Notes: a model not told the origin generated them from the letters alone. Counted from the stretch's first letter, positions 31,281 to 45,240 are shown. The stretch: 64,000 nucleotides of DNA from Polytrichum commune (GCA_950295325.1 OX485803.1:63255554-63319553), one strand, 5' to 3'. A program made the numbers and translations.

Positions 31281-32853
31281 TCATCATAGTGACAAGTTGA
31301 TGCACCTCAGAATTAACTCAATATTTAACTTGCCAAAGCATCATTCTTCGATATTTGTTGGGGCAAATTCTTCATTCACATACCTACACAAAATAGTCAT
31401 GGAAATACATCCGCACGAGACCAAGAGCAATGGTCTTTTCGACCTTGTACTTAGCCTCCACCACCTCTCTAATCACCGTCTCTGATGTAGAACCTTCCCA
31501 GTTACAAAGGAAATTACAAGAACGAGGCTAAACTTAAGTATGTAAGTGAGTGTAGGAAGTTCTCCTATTGTTATGGGTTATGTTTTTTGGATACTTGAGA
31601 TAAAATATAGTACTTAAGTTGCCTAGTAATATGTGTCATTTCAATTTCTAGTGTGTCAATTGACGTGTGTTTTTTTCTCCACAAATCACAATACGTATGA
31701 ACTTCTAAGTTGTGTGTGTCAATTGACGTGCAATTTTTTAGAGTGCCATGGGTATGTCCAAGTCAGTGTTGTCAACAATCAAGCAATTTCTCAAGTATGA
31801 TGTACAGATTTTGCTCAATTCGGAGACAATCGTTTGTTCAATAAACATAAGTTTTCATTTGTATACTTTAGTTATTTGTGCAGTATAAACTACAATGCTC
31901 CAAAATTAGACATTTTCTTAAATCCAGAAATTCAAATAAAGATACTTCGTACAGTGCAAATTCCAATGTTAAGGATGGCCATTGAGATGGGCAAGGCAAT
32001 GTTTCGTCATTGCCAGGGGGTTTGCCCATAACATGGGAGATGAACAACAACCTTAGTGAACTGCAACTAAGGTGCCCATTTGAGGCAAGTATGTGGGCCT
32101 TATGTGGTCACTCTTCACTGCGATTGTTAGCTTAGTTCCATTTGTTTACCTCAACATTGTAGTGATCCTGCAAACCCCAAGATCAATGGCACTAGGCCGT
32201 GCCAATGCTGGTTTTCAACTTCAACAAGGTATGGACTTTGCAGATTACCACACTTACTTACGGAAGACCCCACTCTGAGATACTCCAGTACATGACACAC
32301 AGTTAGGACAGAGGATTTCTAGTGCAAATTGCACAAAATTGGGTTGTTCATATCCTTCCCTTGAGCCAAATGAAAGTCATAATTATGTTAGATCCTTGAC
32401 AGCTGATGCAGCTCTACATTTTTCAAAAAAAGAACAAAAAAACCCACACCCCCAAAAGGCAAGACCTGGCAGCCTCTGTGTTTTATGAACTATTATATCG
32501 GGCCACCCAACAGCCAACAATGGCTCAGTTGTGTAACTTACACACTCCCAAGAACTATGAATAGAAATCAAGAAGGAAGTAATGCAAGGTTTGAAACGCA
32601 ACGAACTAGAAAAAGGCTGTTACACTTGATTTTCTTTTTGCAAGTTAAAAAATTCATCCTTGCCAGTATGTACATGGAGGGGACGGCTCTACCTTTGCTT
32701 GCTAGAAAGATGTGTTTTAAATCCTACAACTTTTGTGCTCCATCATGTTGGAACAGAGCACAATCAACAACAAGTCTATTGTCCTCCATGAAAAAGAAGA
32801 GGCTCATTAAGGAATACAAAATGGGTTCTGTCCATATCACAGGATATTGATAA

Positions 32854-35800
32854 TCAAGCGGACACAACTTGTTCTACTATAGGTCTATCATCTACTTCTA
32901 CTGGCTCTACAATGCTTGAAGGCCTTGAATGTGACCTTTGATCCTGCCTTGATGTCTTGTCCTTTTGACGGCGTTGAACTTCAAGGAAAATGAGCAAAGC
33001 TGTGATGTCGGCAGGGTTCACCCCTCCCACTCGTGATGCTTGTCCTATATTACGCGGCCGTATCTGTACTATGCAGGAAAAGATGCAAATAAGCAAAATA
33101 ATTTGCAAATTGTAACAAAATAAGCTTGGGCTCAAACACTCGGCCAAGACATGCCATATGGAACTCTTGTCAAAAAACCTGCCTTCAAGGTAAGTGGGCC
33201 TGAAAATCTTTTAGCTCTGCACCTACTTCTTGTTGGATATTAAACACATGATAAGGACAAGATAATTAGCACATCCAAATTGAGGCTGTGGCCACATCCC
33301 TCATGATTTTCGGAGCTCACATGAATATCTTATTCATTATCAAAGTGTAAGACCTTCTTTCTTCTTAAATGAATGTATAGGTCCCCCCAATTATGCTCAC
33401 TACTAAGCATAGAAGTTAACAATTTCAGAGCACTAGTCCATCTCTTTTAGACATATGTCTTTCTGATGTCCATTCTTAGATCCATACCTAACCACCCACC
33501 ACTCAAATATAGGTCTCAAATATAGATTTCTTCTTCGTAAATGAACTGAAGAATAAAATAGGTCATCAGCAGGATTTCAGCACAAAAGAGGTGAAGATCA
33601 TTATTCACAGAATGGTTGAAATGCAAAGATCACAGGTCAGATCTCAGTGCATAAATAGAACTACAATCAGTCAAATAGGATGGTAGGAGATTTACCTTTG
33701 TAAGCTTCTCCCTAGCCTCCATTGAGAGTGTACTTATAGTGTGGTAATTTAAATCCTCTGGAATAACTTTGTGCTGCTTGTGCACCATCTGCTTATGAAT
33801 ATCCAATATCAGTCTGATGATTCATCGGATTAAGATCAACCCCTTGAATGAGAGGAATGTGCTTTAGCCAGATATTCTATGGTTCGATAAAAGAACAATC
33901 TTGTCAATTCACCCTCCGGCCCATGTAATTTCACTTCCAGATTTGTCAGTTATTTGGTAAGAAAATGAACCAGGTCACTGTGTTCAGGATGGACCACCAT
34001 GATCACATGCAACTGCACTTCCTGGGCCTTTAGAGATTAACCCTTAGAAGTCCAAGAGGCCCTATCCAAGCCTCAAATTGTCATACGTAGGGTTTAAGCA
34101 TACCTTATTGGAATAGCAAGATAAGGGCCTTGCAACATGAATGTTTAGACCACTGGAGAGGTAAAAACCAGAAAGCCCAAGATGTCCACATAATTACCTG
34201 ATCAAGTTGATCTTGCTGACGCATGATAAAGCCAGCATATTTTATGTCAATCTCCACACATTCCTTCTCAACATCTGTCAGTTCAGGGTTGCCATAGCCA
34301 TGGTTCTCCAAAACGCTATAGTGTACATGAGGTCGCTTCAGAATTGTTCCTAATGGCAAAGTTTCCTTGATACCCTGTCCTGACACCTCAGCAACCTCCT
34401 CAGCAATTTTCTCTCCAGCTGCATTCTCAATCATGAATATAAGGCAACACAGCTTGTGAGTCCTGAGACTACATTACAGAAAAAATTGTGCTCTCTCAGG
34501 ACCAATAATTAGAGAGTGGAAGGATCTGACATGGTGCAATTAGTCAAAGGTGCTGATACAAGTTAAAAGTACAGCTATCCTCATAGTGTTGCAGTACTTC
34601 AAAACAAGCTAAAAATGTTTTGGGTTAAGCTGGGGTACATGGGGAAGCGGTGGAGTCTTACGAGAGATTTTAGTTACTTGCAAACGTTTCTTTTCAGAAG
34701 CGATTCGTGCTTGCTTTTCTACAAATAACTGCCACATCCGATCATCCACAAGACCTAAATCTCGGCCAAGAGGCGTCAACCGGCTGTCTGCATTGTCTGC
34801 TCTCAGAAGGAGACGATGTTCTGATCGACTTGTCAGCATACGATAAGGCTCCCGTAAATCTTTTGTCACAAGGTCATCAATGAGGGTGCCTATGAAACTG
34901 CTTTCCCGCTCTAGCACCAACAATGGTTTGCCAGCAGCCCGCTCTGCAGCATTTATACCTGCTACAAGACCCTGCAGCATCATCATGTAAGTCATAACAA
35001 ATCATGTAAAGCATGATAAATTTACACCTGCATAATTATATAATTTACACCTTCATACACATATCAAAGGTAGAAGTTTAATAGTGGCAACAGACCTGGG
35101 CAGCAGCTTCTTCATAGCCAGTAGTACCATTGATCTGCCCACTAAAAAACAAACCCTCCAACTTCTTTGTCATCAAGGTTCTGTGACACTGATGAGCTGG
35201 CAAGTAGTCATACTCTACTGCATATGCTGGTCTCAGCATAGCACACTTCTCTAGTCCGGGAAGAGTCCTTAACAAAGCCAATTGTAATCTTTCTGGTAGG
35301 CCGGTTGAAAACCCCTGAACATCACCCAAAACCCGGTTAACCCAAGCAATTCACCCTACATTCATCATGCACAATAAAAGCATGGAGCTAATACTCCTTT
35401 GACATTGTCCTTGTTGCTCAAGGTGAGTAAAAGGTTCTCAATGACCCAAAAAACAACCTCTGCTCCACTTTGAAATGTGTAAATGAAAGGGGGGGGATTA
35501 GTGTCACTTGCACTCCAACTTCAGTGAAGTACAGAATTTGTGTTTCAGGGGGTTAGATGTTCTTGCTCAATCACAAATTTGAGCTGCTGTATCTCCTGTT
35601 TCATTCTTGTATGTTTACAATTGTGATGGGAAACCGCCAATGTAGTGCAAGAAACAGAGGAGCATCTATGTTTTCAAATTAAGACCCCTATGACATGACC
35701 CACAATATACAGAACCTTTGAACACACTATGATGTTGCATGACATTATTAAACAGTGATTCCTAATTGACTGTAGTATGTGCCATTGTGCAATGTCGTAT

Positions 35801-38800
35801 GAACATTTGCACCATGGTTTTCAATTTTCATAGCCCTTCTAGCATCCAAATTCAACAATGAGTTGGTTCACTGTAATCAATAATCAGAGCACAAGGTGGA
35901 GCATTGTTGCTCTAATTTTCCTTCCTTATTCATGTACCCTTCATCTCACAACTCCTGCTGATTTGAAAGTATGTCATGGGGTGTGTCTAGAACAAGTGGG
36001 TACTGACCTGGACATAAAGTTCCGGAACAGTGCGACCTTCAGGTTCCAGAAAGATCTGATGTGATTCTTTATCCTTGAACCGCACTATCTGCAGCAAAAT
36101 AGGTAACAGTTAGCCAAATCACGACTTTCAAGCTATTGACTTGCTTACAAGAATTGATGCAAAGGTCCAAGAGGGCAGTTATGTTGTCACCTTATCCTCA
36201 ATCGAAGGACAGTATCGAGGACCTTTTGCTTCCACCCAACCGCCATATGTTGGTGTCTCGTGCAGGTTGTCAGTGATCATCTTATGTGTAGTTGGAGTAG
36301 TTCGAGTCAAGTAGCAACACATTTGTTCTCTTTCTATGTGCACCAACGGATCCACACTGAACCACCTCACCTGCAGTCACCACATGGCGCAAACCAATCC
36401 ATTGAATTTTATAACTATCTCAAGAAGCTGAACTGTGCAACTGGATTACAAGCATCACTCTGCTCTATAACTTGTGCCAAGCCCTGTTCAGACCATACTG
36501 TTTACATGTGGCAACTAGGAAACGTAGGCTACTGAAAGTACTCATTTGTTATAGTGGAGCATTTCCCAATCATACCTCTTCGTCACCTGGTTGCGCCTCC
36601 AACTTTGTAAAATCGACACTCCGAATGTCAACTCGAGCTGGAGTCCCTGTTTTCAACCGGTCAGTTTCAAAACCTAACCCCTGTAGATTTTCAGTAAGAC
36701 CTTGTGAAGCTGACTCCCCTGCCCTTCCTGCAGACATCGATGAGCGGCCAACCCAGATTTTTCCATTCATGAATGTGCCAGTTGTAAGCACCACAGAGGG
36801 TGCAAGAAAATCGACTCCAAAAAACGTCCGCACACCTACCACATCATCGTTGCTGCCAACCAGTATTTCGGTCACCATTGCCTCCCGTATGTGAAGATTC
36901 TCTGTGCTGTTCAAGAGAGTATCACTTACAGATTAATATTTGAGCGATCTCACAATTCAGTGAAAATGTTCGATCACCTAGGAGATACATGGTGCACTCA
37001 ACAGGTGGATTCTACACATAGAAAAACTTCAAAAAACCTTTCTCATCAAGCCTGTGACAGCCCAGATTTCTTTTTAATATATCAAATGTACACCAATAAC
37101 AGGGGTGATAAATGCGCTACATCTTTGTAAGAGCCTAAGGCATTAAGAGAGAACTTCCTAACAAATATAAATTACACAAGACTTGTGAACTCAGGCTGCA
37201 GGTGCAAACCTCTCAACAACCTTCTTCATTTCCATGGCATACTCCCGCTTGTCTGTCTGGGCTCGTAGTGCCCACACAGCTGGACCCTTTGAACGATTCA
37301 AGACCCTCTTTTGTAGATAGCATCTGCATAAATACACAAAGAGATAAAGATAAGGAATATATTTGTGGCAGACCACCAATTTCATGCACTGTGATAAACA
37401 TATTACAAGGAACTTGGGTCACTTATACTCAAAAATGTGGGAGTCCTATTCTTGATAGTGGAACCCAATTGCGTACTATGGCTGTTAGAGCCACCATTGT
37501 AGGCAAACCCAACTCGAAAACTTTACATTGACAAACACATAAAGAAACTCCTCTTTCACACAATTATCTCACACATGTTACACCAAATGCACCCAGGCTC
37601 ACCATCAAGTTTATAGCAATAGCTGTGAGTACCAAAAAGTCATCAACAAACCTGTCTGCCATTCTCCCTATTTCACCACCGAGGGCATCCACCTCATGCA
37701 CCAATTGCGATTTAGCAGGACCGCCCACGGCTGGATTGCATGGCTGTGTAATTCCAAATACCAGGGCACCACATTCAGAATCAGACTGTACAACCTTACA
37801 CTCTATACTTAATCAAAGATCAAGTGGATAACTAATTGCAAAAGCTTCTACACTACAATTGAGTAATTTTTTGCGAAATTAAGGCAGATTCAGAGAAGTA
37901 GAGACAAGGACTGCACATGGGAAGCACTTTAAAAACAACCTGCCAAGCAATGCGATCCAGATTGAGTGTTAGCAAGAGGGTTTGGGCACCCATTCGAGCA
38001 GAAGCAAGTGCAGCTTCGCAGCCTGCATGTCCGCCTCCCACCACCACCACATCGTACCTCTCTTCGTGAACACTTCCATCTACATCGTAAAATCATCCCA
38101 AAAATACTTAGAATTTTAAGGAAAATACATCAGATGTCTAAGTCTTAATGACCAATTTCAGGTATTTGAGAATTCTGCAGGAAACCTCTTAGAATTGTCA
38201 CTAAAAAATGTCAGCAATCAGAGAAAGAATGCTCGAATTAATACGCTAGCGAACACTGTAAAACGGTGCAGAACTGTGCAGGTGCGCATTCTGCAGTGTA
38301 AATTTACAAATGTGTATTCTAAGCCAAAACAGAATATGCCCAGAAAGGACGACACCATCTGTCTTTCAATGACCAGTTTCAGGGTTTTGAAAGAGTCTGC
38401 AGTAAACCTCTTACAATTCTCACTGATGATTGTGCAAGATTAGCTGATTTCCCAACACTCAGAGAAAATAATGTTTCTCTGTAAAACGGTACAAAATTAT
38501 GCAGATGCAAATTCTGCTATGTGAATTTATACATGTGCATTATACAATAGCAAATTGCATAAGCCCAGAAATGACAACATCAGATGTCTTTCAATGACCA
38601 ATTCCAGGGTGTGGGGAAAGTCTGCAGGAAACCCTTAGAATTCTCTCGCTGATAATTGTGCAAGATTAGCTGATTTCTCAGCCCTCAGGGAAAACAATGC
38701 TCGAATTAATACACCAGCCTCTCTGTAAAATGGCGCAGAACTGTGCAAATGCAAATTTCTGCTTTGTGCATTTCCAAATGTGCATTCTACAAAACAGATT

Positions 38801-39239
38801 GCATGTGTACAGAAATCAAATTTCAATAGCTATAGAACATACCACCAAGTGCAGAAAGCGAGGAAGAAGCTCTTGCATTCACCAGACGGACACTCTTCGA
38901 TTTAACCGAAAATAATTGGTTCTTCGAGCTCCCACAAACCCCACCGCCTCGGACACTCACACCACGAAGCCTTCTACCGCACAAAACCTCGGTATTCAAA
39001 GCCCTGGATTGCAGAAGCCGTGCCTGATTGCTGCTACCCCAGAACTTCGTCCGCCCAAAATTTCTCACAAATGCACCTCCCGAAACATGAACACCAGTAT
39101 TACATTGCATAAACGAAGGCAAGGATGCGACGAAACGAGAAACGATTGTTCGCATATTCGAACGTCTTGGCGAGATTGCGAGCTGGTGCCATGTCGGTGT
39201 TCTCAAAGATGACAGCGATGGCTTTGTGAATCTCGCCAT
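32854..39239 (-). CDS. mnmG: tRNA uridine-5-carboxymethylaminomethyl modification enzyme MnmG/GidA, organellar
   Basis: Twelve exons: 39239-38843, 38079-37940, 37743-37652, 37323-37210, 36906-36576, 36370-36191, 36088-36008, 35314-35096, 34971-34662, 34418-34198, 33788-33696, 33063-32854. All junctions are GT-AG, and the phases add to 796 codons including stop. With MnmE the bacterial enzyme modifies U34 of tRNAs using FAD and a folate. Visible motifs are the FAD site [80 protein letters not shown] and [15 protein letters not shown]. The first 130 residues are Ser/Arg-rich, fitting a mitochondrial or plastid presequence. The family length is about 630, and the excess is this presequence and a short C-terminal tail. 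The ATG at 39239 is used; the GTG before it is ignored. Confidence 0.95.
38110..38815 (+). repeat. Three-copy tandem repeat in mnmG intron 1
   Basis: Units of about 225 bp start near 38132, 38358 and 38583, sharing AATGACCA, TCTGCAG, GCTCGAATTAATAC and CTCTGTAAAA. They are noticeably diverged. Confidence 0.85.
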
Positions 39240-39343
39240 CACACCTCCACCAATTTTTTCACCCTCAAGTCTTCATACCCAAAAATTCAACCGCTTGCCT
39301 AAGCCCTGAATTGCTCTTTCTCTCTCCCTCTGTCTGCAACCTT

Positions 39344-39356
39344 AAACCCTAAACCC
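39344..39356 (-). promoter_or_regulatory. Telo-box-like motif upstream of mnmG
   Basis: AAACCCTAAACCC lies 105 bp upstream of the start codon. Telo-boxes (AAACCCTAA) are known in promoters of plant translation-related genes. The position fits, but regulation is inferred. Confidence 0.5.
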
Positions 39357-39782
39357 AATTTCTAGCAAACTTCAGCAAATGCTAGCATCTACCACACTGC
39401 TTGATTCCAAACTTCAAAACTGGAATTGCACCGCTTTATATGACAAAATTATGAGCATACGGGGGTCCCATTGTCCAGCTTAAGAAAATTTGGCATAATC
39501 TTCTAATTTATGTGAACAGACTTATCCTGGTGAGTGTGGTTCAATGAATTCCTACTGAACAAAATGCGGATGTTTTTTCAGAAAAGGATTGTGGAATTGC
39601 ATTTGCGTGAAGGTAAGCAGGCGTCAAATTGGGCCACTGGTGGTACAATTTGTGATCAGTGCGACATACCGCGCACATGGACTCGAAGGAGAAGATAAGC
39701 CTTAAACCCTGCCAAACCCCTAGCTCGCTGGTGGTGGATCCCATCCCTCAGAAAGTTGTGGGCCGGTATTCCACGTGTACCC

Positions 39783-39975
39783 ATACACCGTTTATAGTAT
39801 GTATTAAGTGTCACATGTGTAATAGTGTCACTTACCCTATTTTGAGGTGCATGCTAAGTCGCACTAATGATCAACAACATCGCCATTTACTGTCACCTCA
39901 TGAGACTTGACGTTTGATAATGCTTACTATATTTTGGTATGAGTATGTTCAATAATGTTATGAGGTGTATGCTAA
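39783..39975 (+). repeat. Dispersed repeat, partial copy
   Basis: Matches the second half of 5790-6235 (CCCTATTTTGAGGTGCATG...GAGTATGTTCAAT). Confidence 0.65.
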
Positions 39976-42626
39976 GGTTGAAGGTGCTCAAACCAACACC
40001 TGTAGATGCCTCCCAATTGCCAACACTCTACTATCTTGAATCGTTGCCCATTATGTAGGAGTGACCGGGCCCAAATAGTGATTGTTTTTGGTGTCATTAG
40101 TGGCACCATCTCATAGCAGCCTCCACTACCTTCATGTAGGGTAGGTAATGGGCTCCACTCTATCTCAAGTTGGTTTAAGATGGGTTTAGGGTGGCTTGTC
40201 AATGCCTATTCTAGTCATTCTATGCAAGGCGGGGATGTTTCTAGCTATTCTATTCACAAAGCTAAGGAGGTAGGCCCGCAAAGGGGGTCGGTTCTAGGCA
40301 TAAAGAGGGTCAGCTCCCAGGATACAAGGGGGTTGGTACCATGGATGCAAGGTGATGGTTTTGCAAGCAAACAAAGTGGAATCATGGAGGTACCCATGTG
40401 GCTTTGCACACCATTACTAGTTGGATTTTGATCTAGCTTGGGTTTAATACCCAACTATGTTGTGTTGGTGCTAGGCAATGAAGGTGGGGGTCCTCATCAT
40501 ATGCAAGGTCATCATACACAGGGCTTATGGATTGGTTTAAAGAACCTAGTGGTCTTAACTTGAATATTCATCAAATATTCAATTGAGGCTAATAATATGT
40601 TTTCTTCCTTTATATTTATGTTTAGCCCAAAGGCTAAAATGGAGTTTTTTAAAAATTATCGACCACATAGCCATATGTATGTGCATTAGCTTAAAGTTTA
40701 GGTTTAAGCACCCTCTACCTTAGTATGGATCCACGTTGTCCTGGGCTTTTGCACCTATACATATGACACATCAATCTTCCCACCTTTCTGGAATGATGGG
40801 GAATGGTGGGGAATAGTGCAAAATGGTGGGGAACTGTGGAAAGCAACAAAGTGATGGCCTCGCCACCACCACTGCGTTGTCCATTGTATATTGAATAATT
40901 TGGACCATGTTGTCCCGTGCATGTGGATTATAAATTGCTTTAACGTGGTCCCATGTGGTCCAAGCGTGCCGCATTGCCGTTTCCATCCAGTGTCCTCATA
41001 ATGGTTGAGAATGGTGCACATTGTCCATTGCATATAGATGTTGCATAATGGTCTACAAATTGACTAAACTATACACAAATAACATTTGGCAGCAATATGC
41101 TCAAGAATAGCTTCCTCTTGTATATTAAAATGTAAACACATGACACTTGTCATTAGTATGCTCAATATATCCCCCCTTGCCTACTACAACACAAAACTAT
41201 CTCAAGTATCCCAACGTGCTCCACTAAAAGTCATAATGTAAATATAATTTCACTCAAAAAAATCTCTTATGGTAACAAATAGCATCATATTGCCCATTAG
41301 CAAACATGACACTTGGACACTTCTAGGCATCTAGTTTAGGCCCTCCGCAAATAGTGTATGTGACATTAAACGCCTTAAATGGTGTAGTGGAATTGTTATA
41401 CATTCTTAAATATGTGATAAATTTTCATAAGATGTATATGTTTACAAAATATCCAAAGTAGCTAATGTCATCTCCGAGGGTTTAGGGTTTAGGGTTTAGG
41501 GTAAACCCTAAACCCTAAATTACAAAGCATCAAAACAAATGGTCATAAGAAATCATCACACTTAATACATGGCATGCATAATGGGTACATGCCTACCTCC
41601 CATACCACAAGATTGGGAATTTGCACAACCCAAATCCAAATCCGTTAAACCTTAATCCACAACTAAGTCTACCAAAGTTGCAAGTGTCTGAACACCTATA
41701 GTTGCATGGGAAGGATGCAATTCTCCAACAAATTCATAACATGAGAGTGTAGTATTCCAAATCTCTTCAATATTTATAGTTGTGCACACATGTGGATGTG
41801 TAGACATGTAGTTTTGTAATTAATGGTATATCCTGAAATTTTGAGGATGGGGTTGTGTGGATTTGAACATTTGTACAAATGTAGAAATGTGCTTTTGTGC
41901 TTTTGTAATTATGTGGATGCTTAGTTATGCAATTATGTGTTGTGTATTTGTGGGTGACACTTAAGCAATTCCAAGCACCTATGCATGTGTTATGTGAGAA
42001 AGTGATGGGGTGGCCTCCCTACACGTTCAAATCCATAACCTAGAACTCCAAAATTGAGCACATTTGTTTCTAGAGAGCCCATTCATCTTCTACTTTGAGT
42101 ATTTCTCCATATGAATCTACATTTATGTATTCCTACAAGTAAATTTCAAATTTGCAATATATGATCTAAATCTAGGATTTGCATTTTTTTTGTAAGTAGT
42201 ATGTGATTATGAGGGTTATGTGGAGGTTGTATGTGCAATGGCCAATTATGGCGATGCAAAAGGCTGACAATGTTATGCCATATGTTGACTTGTACATGTT
42301 GAGATGGGCACCTTTTGTTAAGGACATGAAGAATGCAATGTAGGTCCCTCCACCATACCTTTAGATCATTAGCCCATTGAATGGAGCCGAAGTTGATGTT
42401 TTCAAGGTGGTCACGAGGGAGGGGATGCCATAGGTGATATTGAATACAATCCGTGGAATCACATAGAGGATTTCAAGAAAGGAAAGGAATGCCACCTTGA
42501 TGTGGAGTGCATGTTTGTAAAAAACAATGTATGTTAGAAAATACAACATTATTTACAACCTCAACCAACATCCTTCATCAAAAAAAGTAGGTAAGGGAAT
42601 GTTGAAAGATGCATTGGTTTAGAGAT
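39976..42626. other. AT-rich intergenic DNA
   Basis: No gene supported. Contains short GGGGAATGGT tandem motifs near 40795-40835 and the inverted telomere motif at 41478. Confidence 0.5.
41478..41519. repeat. Head-to-head interstitial telomere repeats
   Basis: About three and a half TTTAGGG units run directly into about two and a half inverted CCCTAAA units, forming a perfect inverted junction (AGGGTAAACCCT region). Confidence 0.95.
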
Positions 42627-42631
42627 GTTCT

Positions 42632-42953
42632 TATTGTGGAGGTAGGCATCTACACTGTAGAGGTAGATGGCCACGTAGCAACCTCGAGATTAGTAAAGGC
42701 TTAATTAGTAGCCACCAGTCCTAATTAGCCTAGTCCAGGGTCCGAGGAGGAGCTGGACGTCTATCCCAACTGCCGAGCATTAAGGAGGGAAGCCACCATT
42801 GTAACTAGGAAGTCAGGAGTATCTGTCAAACCATTATGACTACTAAGTATGTGCTCACAGTATATAAAGGAAGCCTCTCCCTGAGGACCTTCACTTTTAT
42901 TTTTGCACTATTATGCTGCTGCACTGTGTACCTGATTTCTCACCTTCACAACA
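42632..42953 (+). repeat. Left LTR of copia element 1
   Basis: Begins TATTGTGGAGG (TG mutated to TA compared with the right LTR) and ends CACAACA. TATATAAAGG near 42866 is a TATA-like motif. Confidence 0.95.
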
Positions 42954-42966
42954 CGTTATCAGCACT
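42954..42966 (+). promoter_or_regulatory. Primer-binding-like site of copia element 1
   Basis: CGTTATCAGCACT directly after the LTR matches the internal initiator-tRNA type site common in plant copia elements. Confidence 0.6.
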
Positions 42967-43628
42967 GTTTGCTCTTGCGCTTCTTACATCCATGCTCTTA
43001 CTTTGATTGTTTAGATCTAAACCCTTACTCTGAGATATAGTTAGACGCCGAAAGGCTGCTCCAGTTTAGACTCAGTAAGAGATACTTTGCTATCTGATGC
43101 TACTTTCGGCACTTGGAGCTTGATCACCCGGAGAAAACTCTAGGCGAAGCTTTACAACTCATCTGATCTGCTCATACCTTATTCATTTCAGGGAGCACTA
43201 CCTAACTGCTCTAATTTCATTTCATTGAGTTTCTTTGTGGATATGCATTTGTTATGCTACTGAAGTGTAGATTAAACTTTCATTTCAGGTTTATCTGCAG
43301 AAATTCATACCCCTTAGCAGAAATACCGTCCAACTATACTTTGAATGCTTTACAAAGTCTTGATCTGATTTTACCTAGGTTAGACCAGGTTTTTCTTGGA
43401 TCTGATCACATCATACTGAGGTCCCTGTGAGAGACCACTTGTTCAAAGACTTAGTATAGTGATCAGAATCTCGGATTTTACCTAGTATATCCTAGATCAG
43501 ATTAGTCTGAAAGCATATAAGACTGTACATACTACCTGAACTAGTATACACAGACGTAGATATAGCCATTTGAGACCGAATCACTCTCACCAAAGCTCTT
43601 AGGTTGTTAGCACAAACATTTAGCCAGA

Positions 43629-44330
43629 ATGGCCTCCAGATCTAAGCCTAAGAAACCTGAAAACCCTACGGTTATGGCTACCCACACATCATCATCATCT
43701 GCACCATTAGAATCCAGACTACAACCACTGCAGTTCAATGCATTACATTATGATGGTTCTAACTTTCTTGAATGGATGAATGACGCTAAGACCGTATTAG
43801 CAGCCGAGGATCTATCCAACACACTGGAAAACGATCCAGCAGGTGAAATATATGATGCATACAAGTCTCAGGCGCTACTGCTGCTAAGGAGACACCTGGA
43901 CCAAGCTCTCAGACTCCAATACATTCAAATTGACGATCCAGCCAGACTTTGGAGGGAGCTGAATGCACGATTCAACCATCAAGAGACCATGTTCTTACCA
44001 CATGCTAGGAGTGACTGGATAAATCTAAGGGTCCTAGATTTTCCAGATTTTGTCTCTTTCAATTCTGAATTGCATAGAATCACAGCCCAACTGAGATTAT
44101 GCGGACAAACAATTTCAGAGGCCGAAATGATTGAGAAAACTTTGTCCACCTTTCCTCCTGCCACATCTATATTGTCACAACAATATAGAAATATGAACTT
44201 CAGGACTCACTCACAGCAGATGTCCCATCTTTTGCTCGCAGAAAAGCGCCAACAGTTGTTGCTCACAAGCACATGCCACCCAAGCACCGAAACGGCCGCC
44301 CAAAGGATTCACCAAGAAGTTCACATCTAA
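43629..44330 (+). pseudogene. Copia element 1 gag, N-terminal frame
   Basis: 233 codons from a true ATG, with the gag (UBN2-like) pattern FLEWMNDAKTVLAAE and ALLLLRRHLDQALRLQY. The frame ends before the zinc knuckle, which continues one frame over at 44344, so a single indel separates them. Confidence 0.85.
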
Positions 44331-44343
44331 ACCTACAAGGTAC

Positions 44344-45240
44344 GTGGCAAGGGGGACGCCCCAGAAGCCTAAACCCTTCAACTCTAAACCTGTTAAGGGT
44401 AACTGCCATAAATGTGGCCGCAAGGGTCACTATGCAAAAGAATGCCAAGCTTCAGCATATGTTGTAGAATTATATAGGAAACTACAACAACTTAAGAACC
44501 AATCTCGGCAGAATTATAACCTAGATGTACAAACTGATAATAATCCAGATATTGAGAATTTCATGGCATTACGAGGCACATCAGAAAAGAAGGCTAACAT
44601 AGCCCTATTAGATAGTGCCTCCACACACACAATTCTCACGGATCCTAAATTCTTTGAATTCAAAGGTAAAGAGACATCTTGGCAGTATTGTAACCTAGTT
44701 ACAATGGCCGGAAGCCGAAAACTTAAGTTTCGGGAGGGCCGGGCAGTAATTGGCCTGCCCGGGGGATTCCCCCTCATATGTGAACGGGCAATGTTTGCCC
44801 CGGAAGCCCCTCGTAACCTTATCAGTTACAAGGACTTAAAGGCTAGCCAAATCCACGTGTCCACAGCGTTGGACAATGCTGAAGAGGTCCTGGAGCTCAG
44901 GCAAGGGCGGAGCCTCCTTGCCACCGCTTATGCGGGAGCCGAAGGCCTATACATGATGGTTATAGAGTCTATAACATCTAGCCCCATCTCTCTGACAGAT
45001 GAGGAGGAGGTTTGCATGGCAGCCTGGGCCAAGGGCTCACGGCTAGATGACCATAACCTGGCGACGGGGGTATCGCGAGATACTACAGCCAAACAAGACT
45101 TATGGCATAGGAGGTTAGGACATCCAGGGGTAACGGTATTCCGTAGGATGTTGTCCCTAACCTTAGGCCACAATTTGAGTCCATCAGATGCTCATAAAAT
45201 GCATGAGTGCATTGCTTGTATTTAGGGAAAATTCAGTAAA
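44344..45240 (+). pseudogene. Copia element 1 zinc knuckle, protease, integrase N-terminus
   Basis: CHKCGRKGHYAKEC knuckle, ALLDSASTHTILTDP protease site (DSA in place of the usual DSG/DTG), and WHRRLGHPG...CIAC, the HHCC start of integrase. An in-frame TAG at 45223-45225 interrupts it; the same frame continues GKFSKKPSKW. Confidence 0.9.

Larger units (their letters stand above)
30062..32853. other. Intergenic region between IF-2 and mnmG
   Basis: No gene supported. It holds an A-run of 20-odd bases (about 30521-30542) that could mark the tail of a retroposed sequence, and two diverged repeats (listed separately). The IF-2 promoter should lie in 30062-30300. Confidence 0.45.
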
